Shown: in pieces, positions 52,809-61,331 of the stretch
Numbering within the stretch: position 1 is the stretch's first letter
Layout of the letters: each line of letters starts with the position of its first letter
Source of the DNA: Acinetobacter sp. C26M
GTDB taxonomy: Bacteria; Pseudomonadota; Gammaproteobacteria; Pseudomonadales; Moraxellaceae
DNA length: 64,000 nucleotides
Assembly (NCBI RefSeq): GCF_023702675.1
Contig: NZ_CP098478.1
Span: 806,001-870,000 of the forward strand
Reading direction: 5' to 3'
Program-made: the position numbers and the translations under genes
The notes under the pieces: generated by a model
What the model saw: only the letters and a program-made list of their open reading frames with translations
Database searches by the model: none
What the model was told of the DNA's origin: nothing

Positions 52809-53315
52809 CTAAACATGCTGATCTTGAGCGTTTATAGAAAAGTTAATCCATAAGTTTTGATCATCAAAGTTTTGCACGTAAAGCTTAATTTTTTGTTGAG
52901 GATACATATTTTCTGATCCTAAAATAAATTCGCAGTCTTTGTAGTTTACGAGACCAAAAAAAATTTCACTATATTGAACAATTACCCCTTGAGGGTAAAA
53001 GCAAACAATTTCTGAATCAATACATTGATTAATCTGAAATTTAGTCTTTAAGCGATTCCATGCATCTAAATATTGAGATGTTGATATACTCCAAAAACTT
53101 AAAAACTCTTCCTTTGTAATAAGAGATAATTCTTCTAAATGTTCTTCAAAGCATCCTTCAGGTAGAAAAAAATTAGATTGTTCATTTATAAAAGCTGTAT
53201 TTAAGATTATTGATGGTGTGATATAGATTGCTCTTAAGCAGTAATGTATTTGATCTAATTCATACAGGATTGTTGATGCATCTATATCTGTATATTTATA
53301 GTAAGAATACATCAT
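52809..53315 (-). CDS. AT-rich hypothetical protein (168 aa)
   Basis: Unrecognised soluble protein, rich in Tyr, Phe, Ile, Asn and Glu. The layout is N-terminal helix (DASTILYELDQIHYCLRAIYI), central acidic helices (CFEEHLEELSLITKEEFLSF) and C-terminal strands (VIVQYSEIFFGLVNYKDCEFIL, IKLYVQNFDDQNLWINFSI). It starts 13 bases downstream of the ypjD stop, on the same strand. Composition is more AT-rich than neighbours. Size and texture resemble orphan immunity proteins, but no toxin gene is adjacent. Function unknown. Confidence 0.6.
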   Translation of the reverse strand: MMYSYYKYTDIDASTILYELDQIHYCLRAIYITPSIILNTAFINEQSNFFLPEGCFEEHLEELSLITKEEFLSFWSISTSQYLDAWNRLKTKFQINQCIDSEIVCFYPQGVIVQYSEIFFGLVNYKDCEFILGSENMYPQQKIKLYVQNFDDQNLWINFSINAQDQHV

Positions 53316-53328
53316 TATCCCATTTTAA

Positions 53329-54138
53329 TTAGCGACCTAAAATCATTTCTAAAACAAATTTACTGCCCATAAAACCAATGGCGAGCAGGACAAAACCAGT
53401 AATGGTAAAACGAATGGCTTTGCGACCGCGCCAGCCAAATTTGTAATGGCCAATAAGTAAGGCGCCATATAAGAACCATGAAATAATACTAAAGGCCGTT
53501 TTATGTGCCAGATGCTGTGCAAAGAAGTTATCAATGGTAAAGAAGCCAAATAACAATGCTGCTGTCAATAAACCAAAACCCGTGATAATCAGGTCAAACA
53601 ACAAAGATTCCATGACTTGGAAAGGTGGCAACAGATTGACCCAAATACGTTTTTTCTGCTTCTTTTTGAGTTCTCGATCTTGAAACCAGAGCAATACTGC
53701 ATGAATGGTTGCCATTAATAAAACTGCATATGCAGATAATGACAAAATAATATGTAAATCTAAGCCTAAGCTATGTTGTTCAATAATTTGATTGGGTTGG
53801 CTAAAGGCAAAGCCTAATATTAAACCAAAAGCAGCAACAGGTGTCCCGATCAGGTTTAAAGGAAGGATCGGGCGAATCAAACTTAAGATTAAACTCAGAG
53901 CTAACATCAGTCCTGAAGTGAATGACATTAGATTAAAGACATCATAATTCACCCCAATTGGTGTCATCATGTCCTGATAGAGCACGGTACTATGCAGTAC
54001 TAATCCTAATCCAACCAAAAGACCATAGCACCAAAGATTTGGAGTACGTTTTGACATCAAATGAATAAACAAATACCAAAATGAACTGGTATAGGCGATG
54101 AGTGCCAAAATTGTGTAAACCAAGGGGAGACTGATCAT
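53329..54138 (-). CDS. ypjD: Cytochrome c assembly-like inner membrane protein YpjD
   Basis: 269 residues, eight predicted helices, of the CcsA/HemX-like family (Cytochrom_C_asm domain). Seen: SLGLDLHIILSLSAYAVLLMATIHAVLLW, the family core with its conserved His, and HKTAFSIISWFLYGALLIGHYKFGWRGRKAIRFTI near the end with the WxxYGxLLxGHxxxGWRGR signature. It is divergent from ffh, the usual neighbour of ypjD in gammaproteobacteria. Exact role unknown, perhaps haem or membrane-protein handling. Confidence 0.9.
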   Translation of the reverse strand: MISLPLVYTILALIAYTSSFWYLFIHLMSKRTPNLWCYGLLVGLGLVLHSTVLYQDMMTPIGVNYDVFNLMSFTSGLMLALSLILSLIRPILPLNLIGTPVAAFGLILGFAFSQPNQIIEQHSLGLDLHIILSLSAYAVLLMATIHAVLLWFQDRELKKKQKKRIWVNLLPPFQVMESLLFDLIITGFGLLTAALLFGFFTIDNFFAQHLAHKTAFSIISWFLYGALLIGHYKFGWRGRKAIRFTITGFVLLAIGFMGSKFVLEMILGR

Positions 54139-54285
54139 GTCAAACCTTTTGAAGGAGGATGAATAATATTCACCATATAAGATATAAATTCGCTTCGAAC
54201 TACAGTATCCTATAGCATCTTACGCATAAATTTTCTATTTTAAGAAAGATTTTTTTGCAACTAGCCATTTTAAGCGGATTTCGCA

Positions 54286-55695
54286 ATGTTTGATACCTTA
54301 ACAGAACGACTCACACAGAGTTTAAGAAATGTTACTGGCTCAGGGCAGCTGACCGAAGACAATATTAAAGATACCCTACGTGAAGTACGTATGGCACTTC
54401 TTGAAGCCGATGTGGCGTTACCTGTAACTCGTGAGTTTATCGCGAAGGTTAAGGAAGAAGCGCTAGGTCAAGAGGTGATGACTCAGCTTTCTCCTGGTCA
54501 GGCATTTGTAAAGATTGTCTATGATGAACTCACCAAGATGATGGGTGAGGCCAATGAAACACTAGATTTAAGCGCAAAACCACCTGTTGTTGTACTGCTT
54601 GCTGGTTTGCAGGGTGCGGGTAAAACCACAACTGCTGCAAAATTAGCGCGTTTCTTAAAAGAGCGTCAAAAGAAAAAAGTCATGACTGTTTCTGCTGACG
54701 TTTATCGTCCAGCAGCAATCAAGCAGTTAGAAACAGTATCGAATGAAGTTGGTGTCGGTTTCATTCCATCTGAAGCGTCTGAAAAGCCAATTGATATTGT
54801 CAATCGTGCGATTGAACAAGCGAAAATCCAATTCGCTGATGTTTTGATTGTCGATACAGCAGGTCGTCTACATGTCGATGAAGACATGATGGACGAGATT
54901 ATAGAATTACATGCAGCGGTTAAGCCAACCGAGACTTTATTCGTTGTTGATGCAATGACCGGTCAGGATGCGGCCAATACAGCGAAAGCATTTAATGATG
55001 CTTTGGCTTTGACAGGTGTGATTCTGACTAAGACTGATGGTGATGCACGCGGTGGTGCAGCACTTTCTGTTCGTGCGATCACAGGTAAGCCAATCAAGTT
55101 CTTGGGGATTGGTGAGAAACTGGATGCACTTGAGCCATTCCATCCAGATCGTGTTGCGCAACGTATCTTGGGTATGGGTGACGTCCTTTCTTTGGTCGAA
55201 GAAGTTGAACGCAAGATCGACAAAGAAAAAGCCGAAAAAATGGCGAAGAAATTGCAGAAAGGCGGTACCTTCAATTTTGAAGATATGCTGATGCAATTTG
55301 AGCAAATGAGCAAAATGGGCGGCATGATGGGCTTCTTGGATAAGTTGCCTGGTATGAGCAATGCTGGCATTCAGGATGCAATTGAAAAAGCCAATCCTGA
55401 AAAGCAAGTTAAGCGTATGGAAGCCATTATTCAGTCGATGACGATCAAAGAACGTCGGAATCCTGACTTGATGAATCCAAGCCGTAAAAAACGTATTGCT
55501 GCTGGCTGTGGTATGGATGTTGCCGAGGTCAATAAATTGATCAAGCAACAAGCACAAATGGCGAAAATGATGAAGAAATTTGCTAACCCATCGGGCATGA
55601 GCAAAATGCTGAAATCATTAGGCAATATGCAAAAACAATTTGGTGGTGGCGGAAATATGGGACCTTTGTTTGGTAGCAATGACCAGAAAAAGTAA
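54286..55695 (+). CDS. ffh: Signal recognition particle protein Ffh
   Basis: SRP GTPase that binds 4.5S RNA and the signal sequences of nascent membrane proteins; 469 residues. N domain from LTERLTQSLRNVTGSGQLTEDNIKDTLREVR; G domain with GLQGAGKTTTAAKLARFL (P-loop, about residue 106), DTAGRLHVDE and LTKTDGDARGGAALSV; Met-rich M domain from about 300 with MSKMGGMMGFLDKLPGMSN, the RRNPDLMNPSRKKRIAAGCG RNA-binding part and MAKMMKKF at the end. Essential; divergent from ypjD. A strong terminator follows. Confidence 0.97.
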   Translation: MFDTLTERLTQSLRNVTGSGQLTEDNIKDTLREVRMALLEADVALPVTREFIAKVKEEALGQEVMTQLSPGQAFVKIVYDELTKMMGEANETLDLSAKPPVVVLLAGLQGAGKTTTAAKLARFLKERQKKKVMTVSADVYRPAAIKQLETVSNEVGVGFIPSEASEKPIDIVNRAIEQAKIQFADVLIVDTAGRLHVDEDMMDEIIELHAAVKPTETLFVVDAMTGQDAANTAKAFNDALALTGVILTKTDGDARGGAALSVRAITGKPIKFLGIGEKLDALEPFHPDRVAQRILGMGDVLSLVEEVERKIDKEKAEKMAKKLQKGGTFNFEDMLMQFEQMSKMGGMMGFLDKLPGMSNAGIQDAIEKANPEKQVKRMEAIIQSMTIKERRNPDLMNPSRKKRIAAGCGMDVAEVNKLIKQQAQMAKMMKKFANPSGMSKMLKSLGNMQKQFGGGGNMGPLFGSNDQKK

Positions 55696-55710
55696 GTTCT
55701 ATTGTTCTTA

Positions 55711-55737
55711 AAAAAAGGCGCTTGATGCGCCTTTTTT
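55711..55737 (+). terminator. Rho-independent terminator of ffh
   Basis: AAAAAAGGCGC-TTGAT-GCGCCTTTTTT: perfect 11-base stem with T run. Confidence 0.93.
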
Positions 55738-55847
55738 AATGCGAGCGTATTGTATAAATTTAATACAAAACATCAACATTCAACTGAGTTTAAAAATAAG
55801 AAAATTAAAAATAAGTCTATGTTTTACATTAAAAAGTAGTGTTAAAT

Positions 55848-56435
55848 ATGTCGCATAATTCAAAAAATAAGGTGTTTATTGTACATTGTGAACATGCAGA
55901 TCCAGAACAACATTGGTATCACTGGCTAGAACATCATCTACAAAATGATGAGCTTGAGGTAGAGCGGGTTTTCCTTGCTGATGCGGGTCATCCTGAAGTG
56001 GAGATTTGGCAAACTTGTCTGGATGCACAGTTAAAAGGACTCAATGAGAAGAGTATCGTGGTGGCACATGGTTTATCCTGTGTTGCGGTGGCTCGATTTC
56101 TAGCAAAGAAACTGAAGCAAACCACTTTGAAAGCAGGGGTGTTTATCGCTGGTTTTAATGATCGGATCTCACCAGATTCTGAATTCAATGCATTTATTGA
56201 ACATTCAGCTTTTGAGAGTGGCTTATTACGTGCCAACATTCAAAGACGTCTGGTTTTCTTTTCCAGTAATGATCCTGTTGTACCAGTGCCGCTCACCTTC
56301 AAATTCTCAAATTTACTCAATGCCCAATTGATTGAAGTAGCTCAAGCTGGGCATTTCCGAGCAGAAGATGGTTTTAGTGAATTTCCACAACTATTACAAG
56401 CAATTCAAACTTTAGTGAAAGCTGAATTGAGTTGA
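55848..56435 (+). CDS. RBBP9/YdeN-type alpha/beta hydrolase
   Basis: Serine-hydrolase-like protein, 195 residues from the ATG at 55848; a GTG three codons upstream is also possible. Seen: [23 protein letters not shown] (YdeN-type N-terminus with HWYHW), the nucleophile elbow [15 protein letters not shown] (GxSxxxA, Ser about residue 77), [11 protein letters not shown] (Asp) and [13 protein letters not shown] (His), so a full catalytic triad is present. Substrate unknown. Its 3' end overlaps the convergent coaX by 31 bases. Confidence 0.85.
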   Translation: MSHNSKNKVFIVHCEHADPEQHWYHWLEHHLQNDELEVERVFLADAGHPEVEIWQTCLDAQLKGLNEKSIVVAHGLSCVAVARFLAKKLKQTTLKAGVFIAGFNDRISPDSEFNAFIEHSAFESGLLRANIQRRLVFFSSNDPVVPVPLTFKFSNLLNAQLIEVAQAGHFRAEDGFSEFPQLLQAIQTLVKAELS

Positions 56436-57148
56436 ACATAATGCCTTAAGCCTTTAAGCAATAAATCTGATTCGACTTGGGGCTGATAATGGCTGAGGAA
56501 TTTGGCGAATAGAGTGGCATCACCACCTGTTAAAATTAGTTTTTTAGGCGATTGCTGCATAATTTGGTCAATGGTGCTGATCAGACCAAGTAAAATACCG
56601 TGATGTACAGCATCAACTGTATTGTGACCGGGTTTTAAGTTATCAAAAGCAGAGTCGGGAATTTTAATGCCTTTGGTATTTTGAATCAGTGAATCTCGTT
56701 GCAGGTACAAGTTTGGCAGAATATAACCGCCTAGATGTTGCAATCCTTCGACCAAATCAATGGTCAGGGCAGTGCCACAGCCAATCACACAAAAATTTTC
56801 ATTTGGCTTCGCCATCGCCAAGACTTGTAACCAACGATCAATCCCCAGTTGGCTTGGGACATCATAGCCACAATGTAAACCTGCATATTCAGCATGGACT
56901 TTGGCAAAAATAATCGGGATATCCAAAATATCCAGAATCATGTGAATACGTTGATTATTTTCAGAATCCAAAACCGAAGAAATCCCGACACGACTTAAAT
57001 TTTGATGACGAAAGTGTTGAATCAACCCCAGTAATAGATCTGCAGGAGATTGTAGGTGTAATTCAGCAGCATGTTCGATCACTTGATCATGTGCTGTGAT
57101 CCAATATTTTAGGCGCGTATTACCAATGTCCAACCATAAACTTTTCAT
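56405..57148 (-). CDS. coaX: Type III pantothenate kinase
   Basis: First enzyme of coenzyme A synthesis (pantothenate to 4'-phosphopantothenate), 247 residues. Seen: the phosphate motif [13 protein letters not shown] at the N-terminus, [19 protein letters not shown] (pantothenate site with the conserved DRW), [13 protein letters not shown] (GTALTID motif), GGYILPNL, and [11 protein letters not shown]. CoaX and birA are 15 bases apart, the common birA-coaX operon. No coaA is visible here. Confidence 0.94.
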   Translation of the reverse strand: MKSLWLDIGNTRLKYWITAHDQVIEHAAELHLQSPADLLLGLIQHFRHQNLSRVGISSVLDSENNQRIHMILDILDIPIIFAKVHAEYAGLHCGYDVPSQLGIDRWLQVLAMAKPNENFCVIGCGTALTIDLVEGLQHLGGYILPNLYLQRDSLIQNTKGIKIPDSAFDNLKPGHNTVDAVHHGILLGLISTIDQIMQQSPKKLILTGGDATLFAKFLSHYQPQVESDLLLKGLRHYVQLNSAFTKV

Positions 57149-57163
57149 AGAACCATCATTTCC

Positions 57164-57940
57164 TCAAATCGAAGCGAGACGTAAACGACCTTGATAGAAT
57201 TGTTGGGTTTGATCCGTTTTGATCAGTACCGCACCATCATTGGAAATTCCTTGAAAAAGTCCCTGAACTTTACCTTGAGTATGTTCAAATTCAACCTGTT
57301 GATTCAGCCAAATCGCATGGTGATTAAAGCGTTCCGCTAGATTATAACTGCCATGTTCAAACCATTGTGCTGCCTGCTGGATTGCGCTGTAGAGTTCAGC
57401 AATCAGCGTTAACCGATCAATATGGGTTAAGCCAAGCATCTCTAATGATGTAATCGGTTGATCTGCATTTTCAACGGGTGGGGTATTCAAATTGATCCCA
57501 ACACCAACAATTGCTTGGTTTGATGAAAGTGGCTCAACCAAAATTCCACCCCATTTGCCTTGTGGACTATATAAATCATTTGGCCATTTGACTTGTAATG
57601 TTAAGCCGTGCAAGCTCGGCATCTGTAAAATATTCAGTGCAACTTCAAGGGCAAGACGACCATCGAGTGCTGTTTTGCTTTGAATCAGTGTGCTTAAATA
57701 AATGTTGCCTTCAGGAGACGCCCATTGTCGTTGGTGTTGACCTCGACCTTGCGTTTGTAGTGCGCTGCATACCAGTCCTGTTGTAATGCCTTTTTGCGCA
57801 ATTTCACGCATATCATCATTGGTCGAGGTCGTGGTTGTTTTGAGTAGCACCACTTCTGGAAATTGATTTTTTGCGTTCAATAATTGCTGAAGCTGGCGGG
57901 TAGCGAAATCATCCATCATTTTTACAAGTAGAGTGGTCAT
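57164..57940 (-). CDS. birA: Biotin--[acetyl-CoA-carboxylase] ligase, catalytic type without HTH
   Basis: Attaches biotin to the carboxylase carrier protein; 258 residues. It begins MTTLLVKMMDDFATRQ, so it lacks the 60-residue DNA-binding domain of E. coli BirA and should not regulate biotin genes itself. Seen: TTTSTNDDMREIA, the biotinyl-AMP loop TQGRGQHQRQWASPEGNIYLS, LQVKWPNDLYSPQGKWGGILVE and VGVGINLNTP. Start codon at 57940 is one base from the divergent TSUP gene's GTG; Met at 57919 is an alternative start. Confidence 0.92.
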   Translation of the reverse strand: MTTLLVKMMDDFATRQLQQLLNAKNQFPEVVLLKTTTTSTNDDMREIAQKGITTGLVCSALQTQGRGQHQRQWASPEGNIYLSTLIQSKTALDGRLALEVALNILQMPSLHGLTLQVKWPNDLYSPQGKWGGILVEPLSSNQAIVGVGINLNTPPVENADQPITSLEMLGLTHIDRLTLIAELYSAIQQAAQWFEHGSYNLAERFNHHAIWLNQQVEFEHTQGKVQGLFQGISNDGAVLIKTDQTQQFYQGRLRLASI

Positions 57941-57946
57941 GTGTTT

Positions 57947-58747
57947 ATGGAGTTAATCATATATTTGCTGATTGGCGCAATTGCTGGATTTGCTGCGGGG
58001 CTATTTGGTGTTGGTGGTGGCTTAATTATTGTGCCAATTTTATATATTGTCTTTACGCAGATGAATTATGACCCCAATGTCATTATGCATATTGCAGTTG
58101 GAACATCGTTAGCAACCATTATTGTGACTTCGATTAGCTCGGTGATGGCGCATCATAAAAAAGGGGCGGTTCTTTGGTCGGTATTCCGTAATTTAGCACC
58201 TGGCTTAGTACTTGGTTCATTCCTTGGTGCTGGTGTTGCTGATTTGATGTCTGGACAGCACTTACAGTTAGTGATTGGTGTCTTTGCTGTTTGGATGGCT
58301 TACAAGATGTTTAGAGGTGCAAATGCGGTGGTTGATCCGAATCGTCATCTACCGTCGGCTGCATTACAACTTGCTGCGGGTGGGGGAATTGGGGTGGCTT
58401 CAGCGATTTTTGGTATTGGCGGTGGCAGTCTTACCGTGCCTTACTTAAATCGTCATGGCGTCGTGATGCAAAAAGCTGTTGCAACTTCAGCAGCCTGTGG
58501 TTTGCCAATTGCAGTTGCGGGAGCAATTGGTTTTATGTGGTTTGGTGCCAAAGAGCAGATTGAAGTGCCGAACACCATTGGCTATGTGCATATCTATGCT
58601 TTCTTGGGCATTAGTGTGATGAGCTTTATCACCGCAAAATTTGGCGCCAAAGTTGCACATCGTTTATCGCCAGCCATGCTGAAAAAATGTTTTGCTGGTC
58701 TATTAGTGGTTGTCGGTAGCTACTTTATTTATAAAGGATTGATCTAA
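57947..58747 (+). CDS. TSUP (TauE/SafE) family anion permease
   Basis: Inner-membrane permease, 266 residues from the ATG at 57947 with AGAGTGG about 10 bases upstream; an in-frame GTG lies at 57941. Two-repeat architecture is visible from the duplicated glycine signatures AGFAAGLFGVGGGLIIVPIL and ASAIFGIGGGSLTVPYL, and eight helices. Family members move sulfite, sulfonates, sulfoacetate or other organic anions; the substrate here is unknown. Its start abuts birA on the other strand. Confidence 0.88.
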   Translation: MELIIYLLIGAIAGFAAGLFGVGGGLIIVPILYIVFTQMNYDPNVIMHIAVGTSLATIIVTSISSVMAHHKKGAVLWSVFRNLAPGLVLGSFLGAGVADLMSGQHLQLVIGVFAVWMAYKMFRGANAVVDPNRHLPSAALQLAAGGGIGVASAIFGIGGGSLTVPYLNRHGVVMQKAVATSAACGLPIAVAGAIGFMWFGAKEQIEVPNTIGYVHIYAFLGISVMSFITAKFGAKVAHRLSPAMLKKCFAGLLVVVGSYFIYKGLI

Positions 58748-58751
58748 TTTC

Positions 58752-59294
58752 TTAGTGAATAAGACCATAATGTACTTCAATGGTGGCAATCAAGGTTTCG
58801 ACCAGAAGAAGTACATCATCTTGCTGACGTGCATCGATAAAGAACATTGGGTAATTCATTTCTTTGGCTTGCAGCCAGTCACGATAAATCGATAAAGTTC
58901 GTTCTGGCATACGGTCGATATGCGTAATTGCAATCACAATATTATTGCCAAACGGTTGGAAAGATTGAATGTATTGCTCTAAATCTAGTAGCGGGTTTTC
59001 AGCAGCATGGTCAATCATGACAATGGTGCCAATTGTACCTTTACAAATCACTGCCCAGATAAAATCAAAGCGGTCTTGGCCTGGCGTGCCATATAAACCG
59101 ACCTTAACTCCATCGTCCAAAGTCAGTTCACCATAATCAATTCCAACGGTGGTGAGTAATTTTTCATGCGATTCAGTATCGGTGTTCAATGCCTCGGTAC
59201 TCAGCACTTCAATTTCAGACAACGCTTTGATCGCTGTGGATTTACCTGAACCCATGGTGCCGCCAAAGACAATTTTATATTGATGTAAAATCAT
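58752..59294 (-). CDS. Small Ras-like GTPase (MglA/Rab-like)
   Basis: 180 residues with G-domain motifs: G1 GGTMGSGKSTAIKAL (about residue 11), G3 LYGTPGQDRFDFIW, the Asp/Gly-Gln of switch II, and G4 ITHID in place of NKxD. The T at G2 (TTVGIDYGELTLDD) is in place. It is the second gene of a pair, 14 bases after the 325-residue gene. Bacterial GTPases of this kind act in polarity, motility or signalling; no roadblock/LC7 gene is visible nearby. Regulation of surface structures is inference only. Confidence 0.85.
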   Translation of the reverse strand: MILHQYKIVFGGTMGSGKSTAIKALSEIEVLSTEALNTDTESHEKLLTTVGIDYGELTLDDGVKVGLYGTPGQDRFDFIWAVICKGTIGTIVMIDHAAENPLLDLEQYIQSFQPFGNNIVIAITHIDRMPERTLSIYRDWLQAKEMNYPMFFIDARQQDDVLLLVETLIATIEVHYGLIH

Positions 59295-59308
59295 ATTCGT
59301 GACCTTAA

Positions 59309-60286
59309 TTAAAAGCCTAAACGGTGGCGTAAGCGACCAAATAGTTTTTTCATAAAATGCTGTTCTGTATTGTTCTGCTGATTTTGTGGACGATATTTCG
59401 CCTCAGGGTCTTTAATCAGTTTTCCACAGTCTGCGCCTAAACAAGCTGCAACGAAGTGCCTAACTTTCTGTTCAGGTAGATTCAATTGACTGGCAACCGT
59501 TGTGATTTGTGCACCTTGGGCAAAGCAAGCTGACATACGCAAGATATCTTGACGATCAATTTTATTTTTGGGTTGTGGCCACATTTCTAGATAAAAACTA
59601 GAAGCAGATGGTGGGCATAGCTCCTCAAAGTCCATTGATGTCCAAAGTAAATGCCATAACCATTGTTTTAAATCTTGTTGAGCTGCATCTACGATCCAAT
59701 ACTGATCATTTTGCGTAGCATAGGTATAGTTCAGGCTTGGATCGGTTTGAAACGAGCTAAACTCTGGATTTTGCCATAGCCATTGATTACGCGGATCCGC
59801 AATGGCGAGTAGTCCTTGGTTATCAAACAACTGAATCTTGCCATTTTTAGGATTTTGGATTTCTTGCAACACGTCTTTAATTTGTTTGCGATGAAAGGTT
59901 GGCGTATCTTCAATTTCGGTATTTACTGGAACCTGATTTAAGCGTTCATCCAGATGAAGGCTCAGCCAATGATGTAAGGAGTGAAGATGGTTGAGTGGTA
60001 GAAATAAAGTATCGTTTTCGATAGCGCTATTTTTATCTTCATCATTGGCAATCTTGAGTACATTGATCTTATTATTTTGCAGTAGGCTTTTGATATTGGG
60101 TGAATCAAAAAACACATGGTTGATCATTAGGATGTCAAGTTGCGGCTCAGCAATATTGCTCCAATTGATCTGGACATGATGAGGCACAGCAGTTTGTACC
60201 TGCTGTTTTAACTCATTCAATGTTCTGAGACTCAGCCCAAAAATGGCAATATTAACAGCCTGATCGACACCCATGATATGACTCAT
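59309..60286 (-). CDS. Hypothetical protein paired with the small GTPase
   Basis: 325 residues, soluble. Residues 1-110 look like a degenerate receiver-type alpha/beta domain (NIAIFGLSLRTLNELKQQV, LDILMINHVFF, LFLPLNHLHSLHHWLSLHL). The middle contains a beta-rich stretch (GKIQLFDNQGLLAIADPRNQWLW, YWIVDAAQQDLKQWLWHLLW). A helix-turn-helix-like segment DRQDILRMSACFAQGAQITTVASQLNLPEQKVRHFV lies near 250-290, followed by a basic tail ending LFGRLRHRLGF. Not recognised. Operon with the GTPase, so a likely partner or regulator of it. Confidence 0.75.
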   Translation of the reverse strand: MSHIMGVDQAVNIAIFGLSLRTLNELKQQVQTAVPHHVQINWSNIAEPQLDILMINHVFFDSPNIKSLLQNNKINVLKIANDEDKNSAIENDTLFLPLNHLHSLHHWLSLHLDERLNQVPVNTEIEDTPTFHRKQIKDVLQEIQNPKNGKIQLFDNQGLLAIADPRNQWLWQNPEFSSFQTDPSLNYTYATQNDQYWIVDAAQQDLKQWLWHLLWTSMDFEELCPPSASSFYLEMWPQPKNKIDRQDILRMSACFAQGAQITTVASQLNLPEQKVRHFVAACLGADCGKLIKDPEAKYRPQNQQNNTEQHFMKKLFGRLRHRLGF

Positions 60287-60625
60287 CTATATGTGTACTG
60301 CGTAATTCGGAGGGAAATTTAAAATGCGATACTTTTAATGAAAATATTATTTTTTGTGAATTACATCAATAAAAATACGATGAAAGAAAATCTTTCAGAT
60401 ATGCGGTTAAATAAGAATAGAACGGTTAAATATTTGATATTAAATATAGAAAAACTGACTTTTTAGTACATATTGAGAATTATTATTTGGTTTTTTAGCA
60501 TGATTGGCTTAAAAAGCAATAAAATTGTCAGACAATGATATAGAATTTATGCGGTGAGATCAGTTAAAACAAAAAAGCGCAAATAGCATTGGATCAATGC
60601 GTATAACAAAGATAGCGAGGGGCTC
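60287..60625. other. Intergenic region before the GntR regulator
   Basis: 339 bases of highly AT-rich DNA between two divergent genes. No coding frame with a start signal. It holds the perfect palindrome ATTGTC-A-GACAAT (60524-60536) about 90 bases before the GntR start. Confidence 0.5.
60524..60536. promoter_or_regulatory. Candidate GntR/FadR-type operator
   Basis: ATTGTC-A-GACAAT is a perfect 13-base palindrome of the size and symmetry used by FCD-type GntR regulators, upstream of the GntR gene. Confidence 0.5.
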
Positions 60626-61321
60626 ATGAATCTCGAAGAGGCTGATAGTCTTTCTGAACAGATTGCAAAATATATTAGTGAACAAATTATTAGTGGTGAG
60701 CTGGTTGAAGGCGAACGCATCCAAGAGTTGCGCATTGCGAAAGAATTAGACGTCAGTCGTGGATCAGTTCGCGAAGCATTGTTGTTGCTTGAGCGAACTT
60801 ATTTAATTGAAATTTTTCCGCGCCGTGGTGCAATTGTTTCTGAAATGTCAGCTCAACAAGTTAAAGCATTATTTGACACCAATGTGATGGTGCTTGGACA
60901 TATTGTGCAACGGATTAGTGAAACTTGGCGAGTCAATGAAGCGGAGCAACTGCAAGCTTTATTGGATCAATTGGTCGAGTTTGTTCGTGCGGGCGATATC
61001 GAAAAATTCTACGATGCGATCTTTAAATATCTGGCTGAACAGCATGATATGGTGGCGAATCCTTATCTGATGCAGTTTTATAAAGAATTGCTGCCATCGT
61101 TACGTCGTAGCTATTTTTTGACCTTGAATACTTCACGTCGAGAGCTACAAGAATCGTTTACCCTGTTTAAGTTAGTGATTGATGCTATTTTGATCCGAAA
61201 ATCACAACAAGCTGCTTTATTTATGGAAGATTTTTGTCGACACTTGCGCAACCTTGTGTTGGAATCTCTGACACGTATGAAACAGATTGAATTGGCTTGG
61301 GCTAGACGCTCACGCCGCTAG
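60626..61321 (+). CDS. GntR-family transcriptional regulator (FCD/FadR type)
   Basis: 231 residues. N-terminal winged HTH about 15-75: ISGELVEGERIQELRIAKELDVSRGSVREALLLLERTYLIEIFPRRGAIV, the GntR signature with the SRGSVREAL recognition helix. The C-terminal FCD-like helical domain (residues 85-225) has LMQFYKELLPSLRRSYFLTL and HLRNLVLESLTR. Metal/ligand residues typical of FCD are not all obvious. It lies 10 bases upstream of smc on the same strand, so the two may be co-transcribed. The ATG at 60626 lies after GCGAGGGGCTC (GAGGGG ribosome binding site). Confidence 0.9.
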   Translation: MNLEEADSLSEQIAKYISEQIISGELVEGERIQELRIAKELDVSRGSVREALLLLERTYLIEIFPRRGAIVSEMSAQQVKALFDTNVMVLGHIVQRISETWRVNEAEQLQALLDQLVEFVRAGDIEKFYDAIFKYLAEQHDMVANPYLMQFYKELLPSLRRSYFLTLNTSRRELQESFTLFKLVIDAILIRKSQQAALFMEDFCRHLRNLVLESLTRMKQIELAWARRSRR

Positions 61322-61331
61322 TTAGGGCAGT

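Noticed and set aside
54937..55557. Minus-strand open frame of 206 codons inside ffh
   Set aside because: Antisense shadow of the conserved Ffh G and M domains; rich in His/Phe without any domain pattern.
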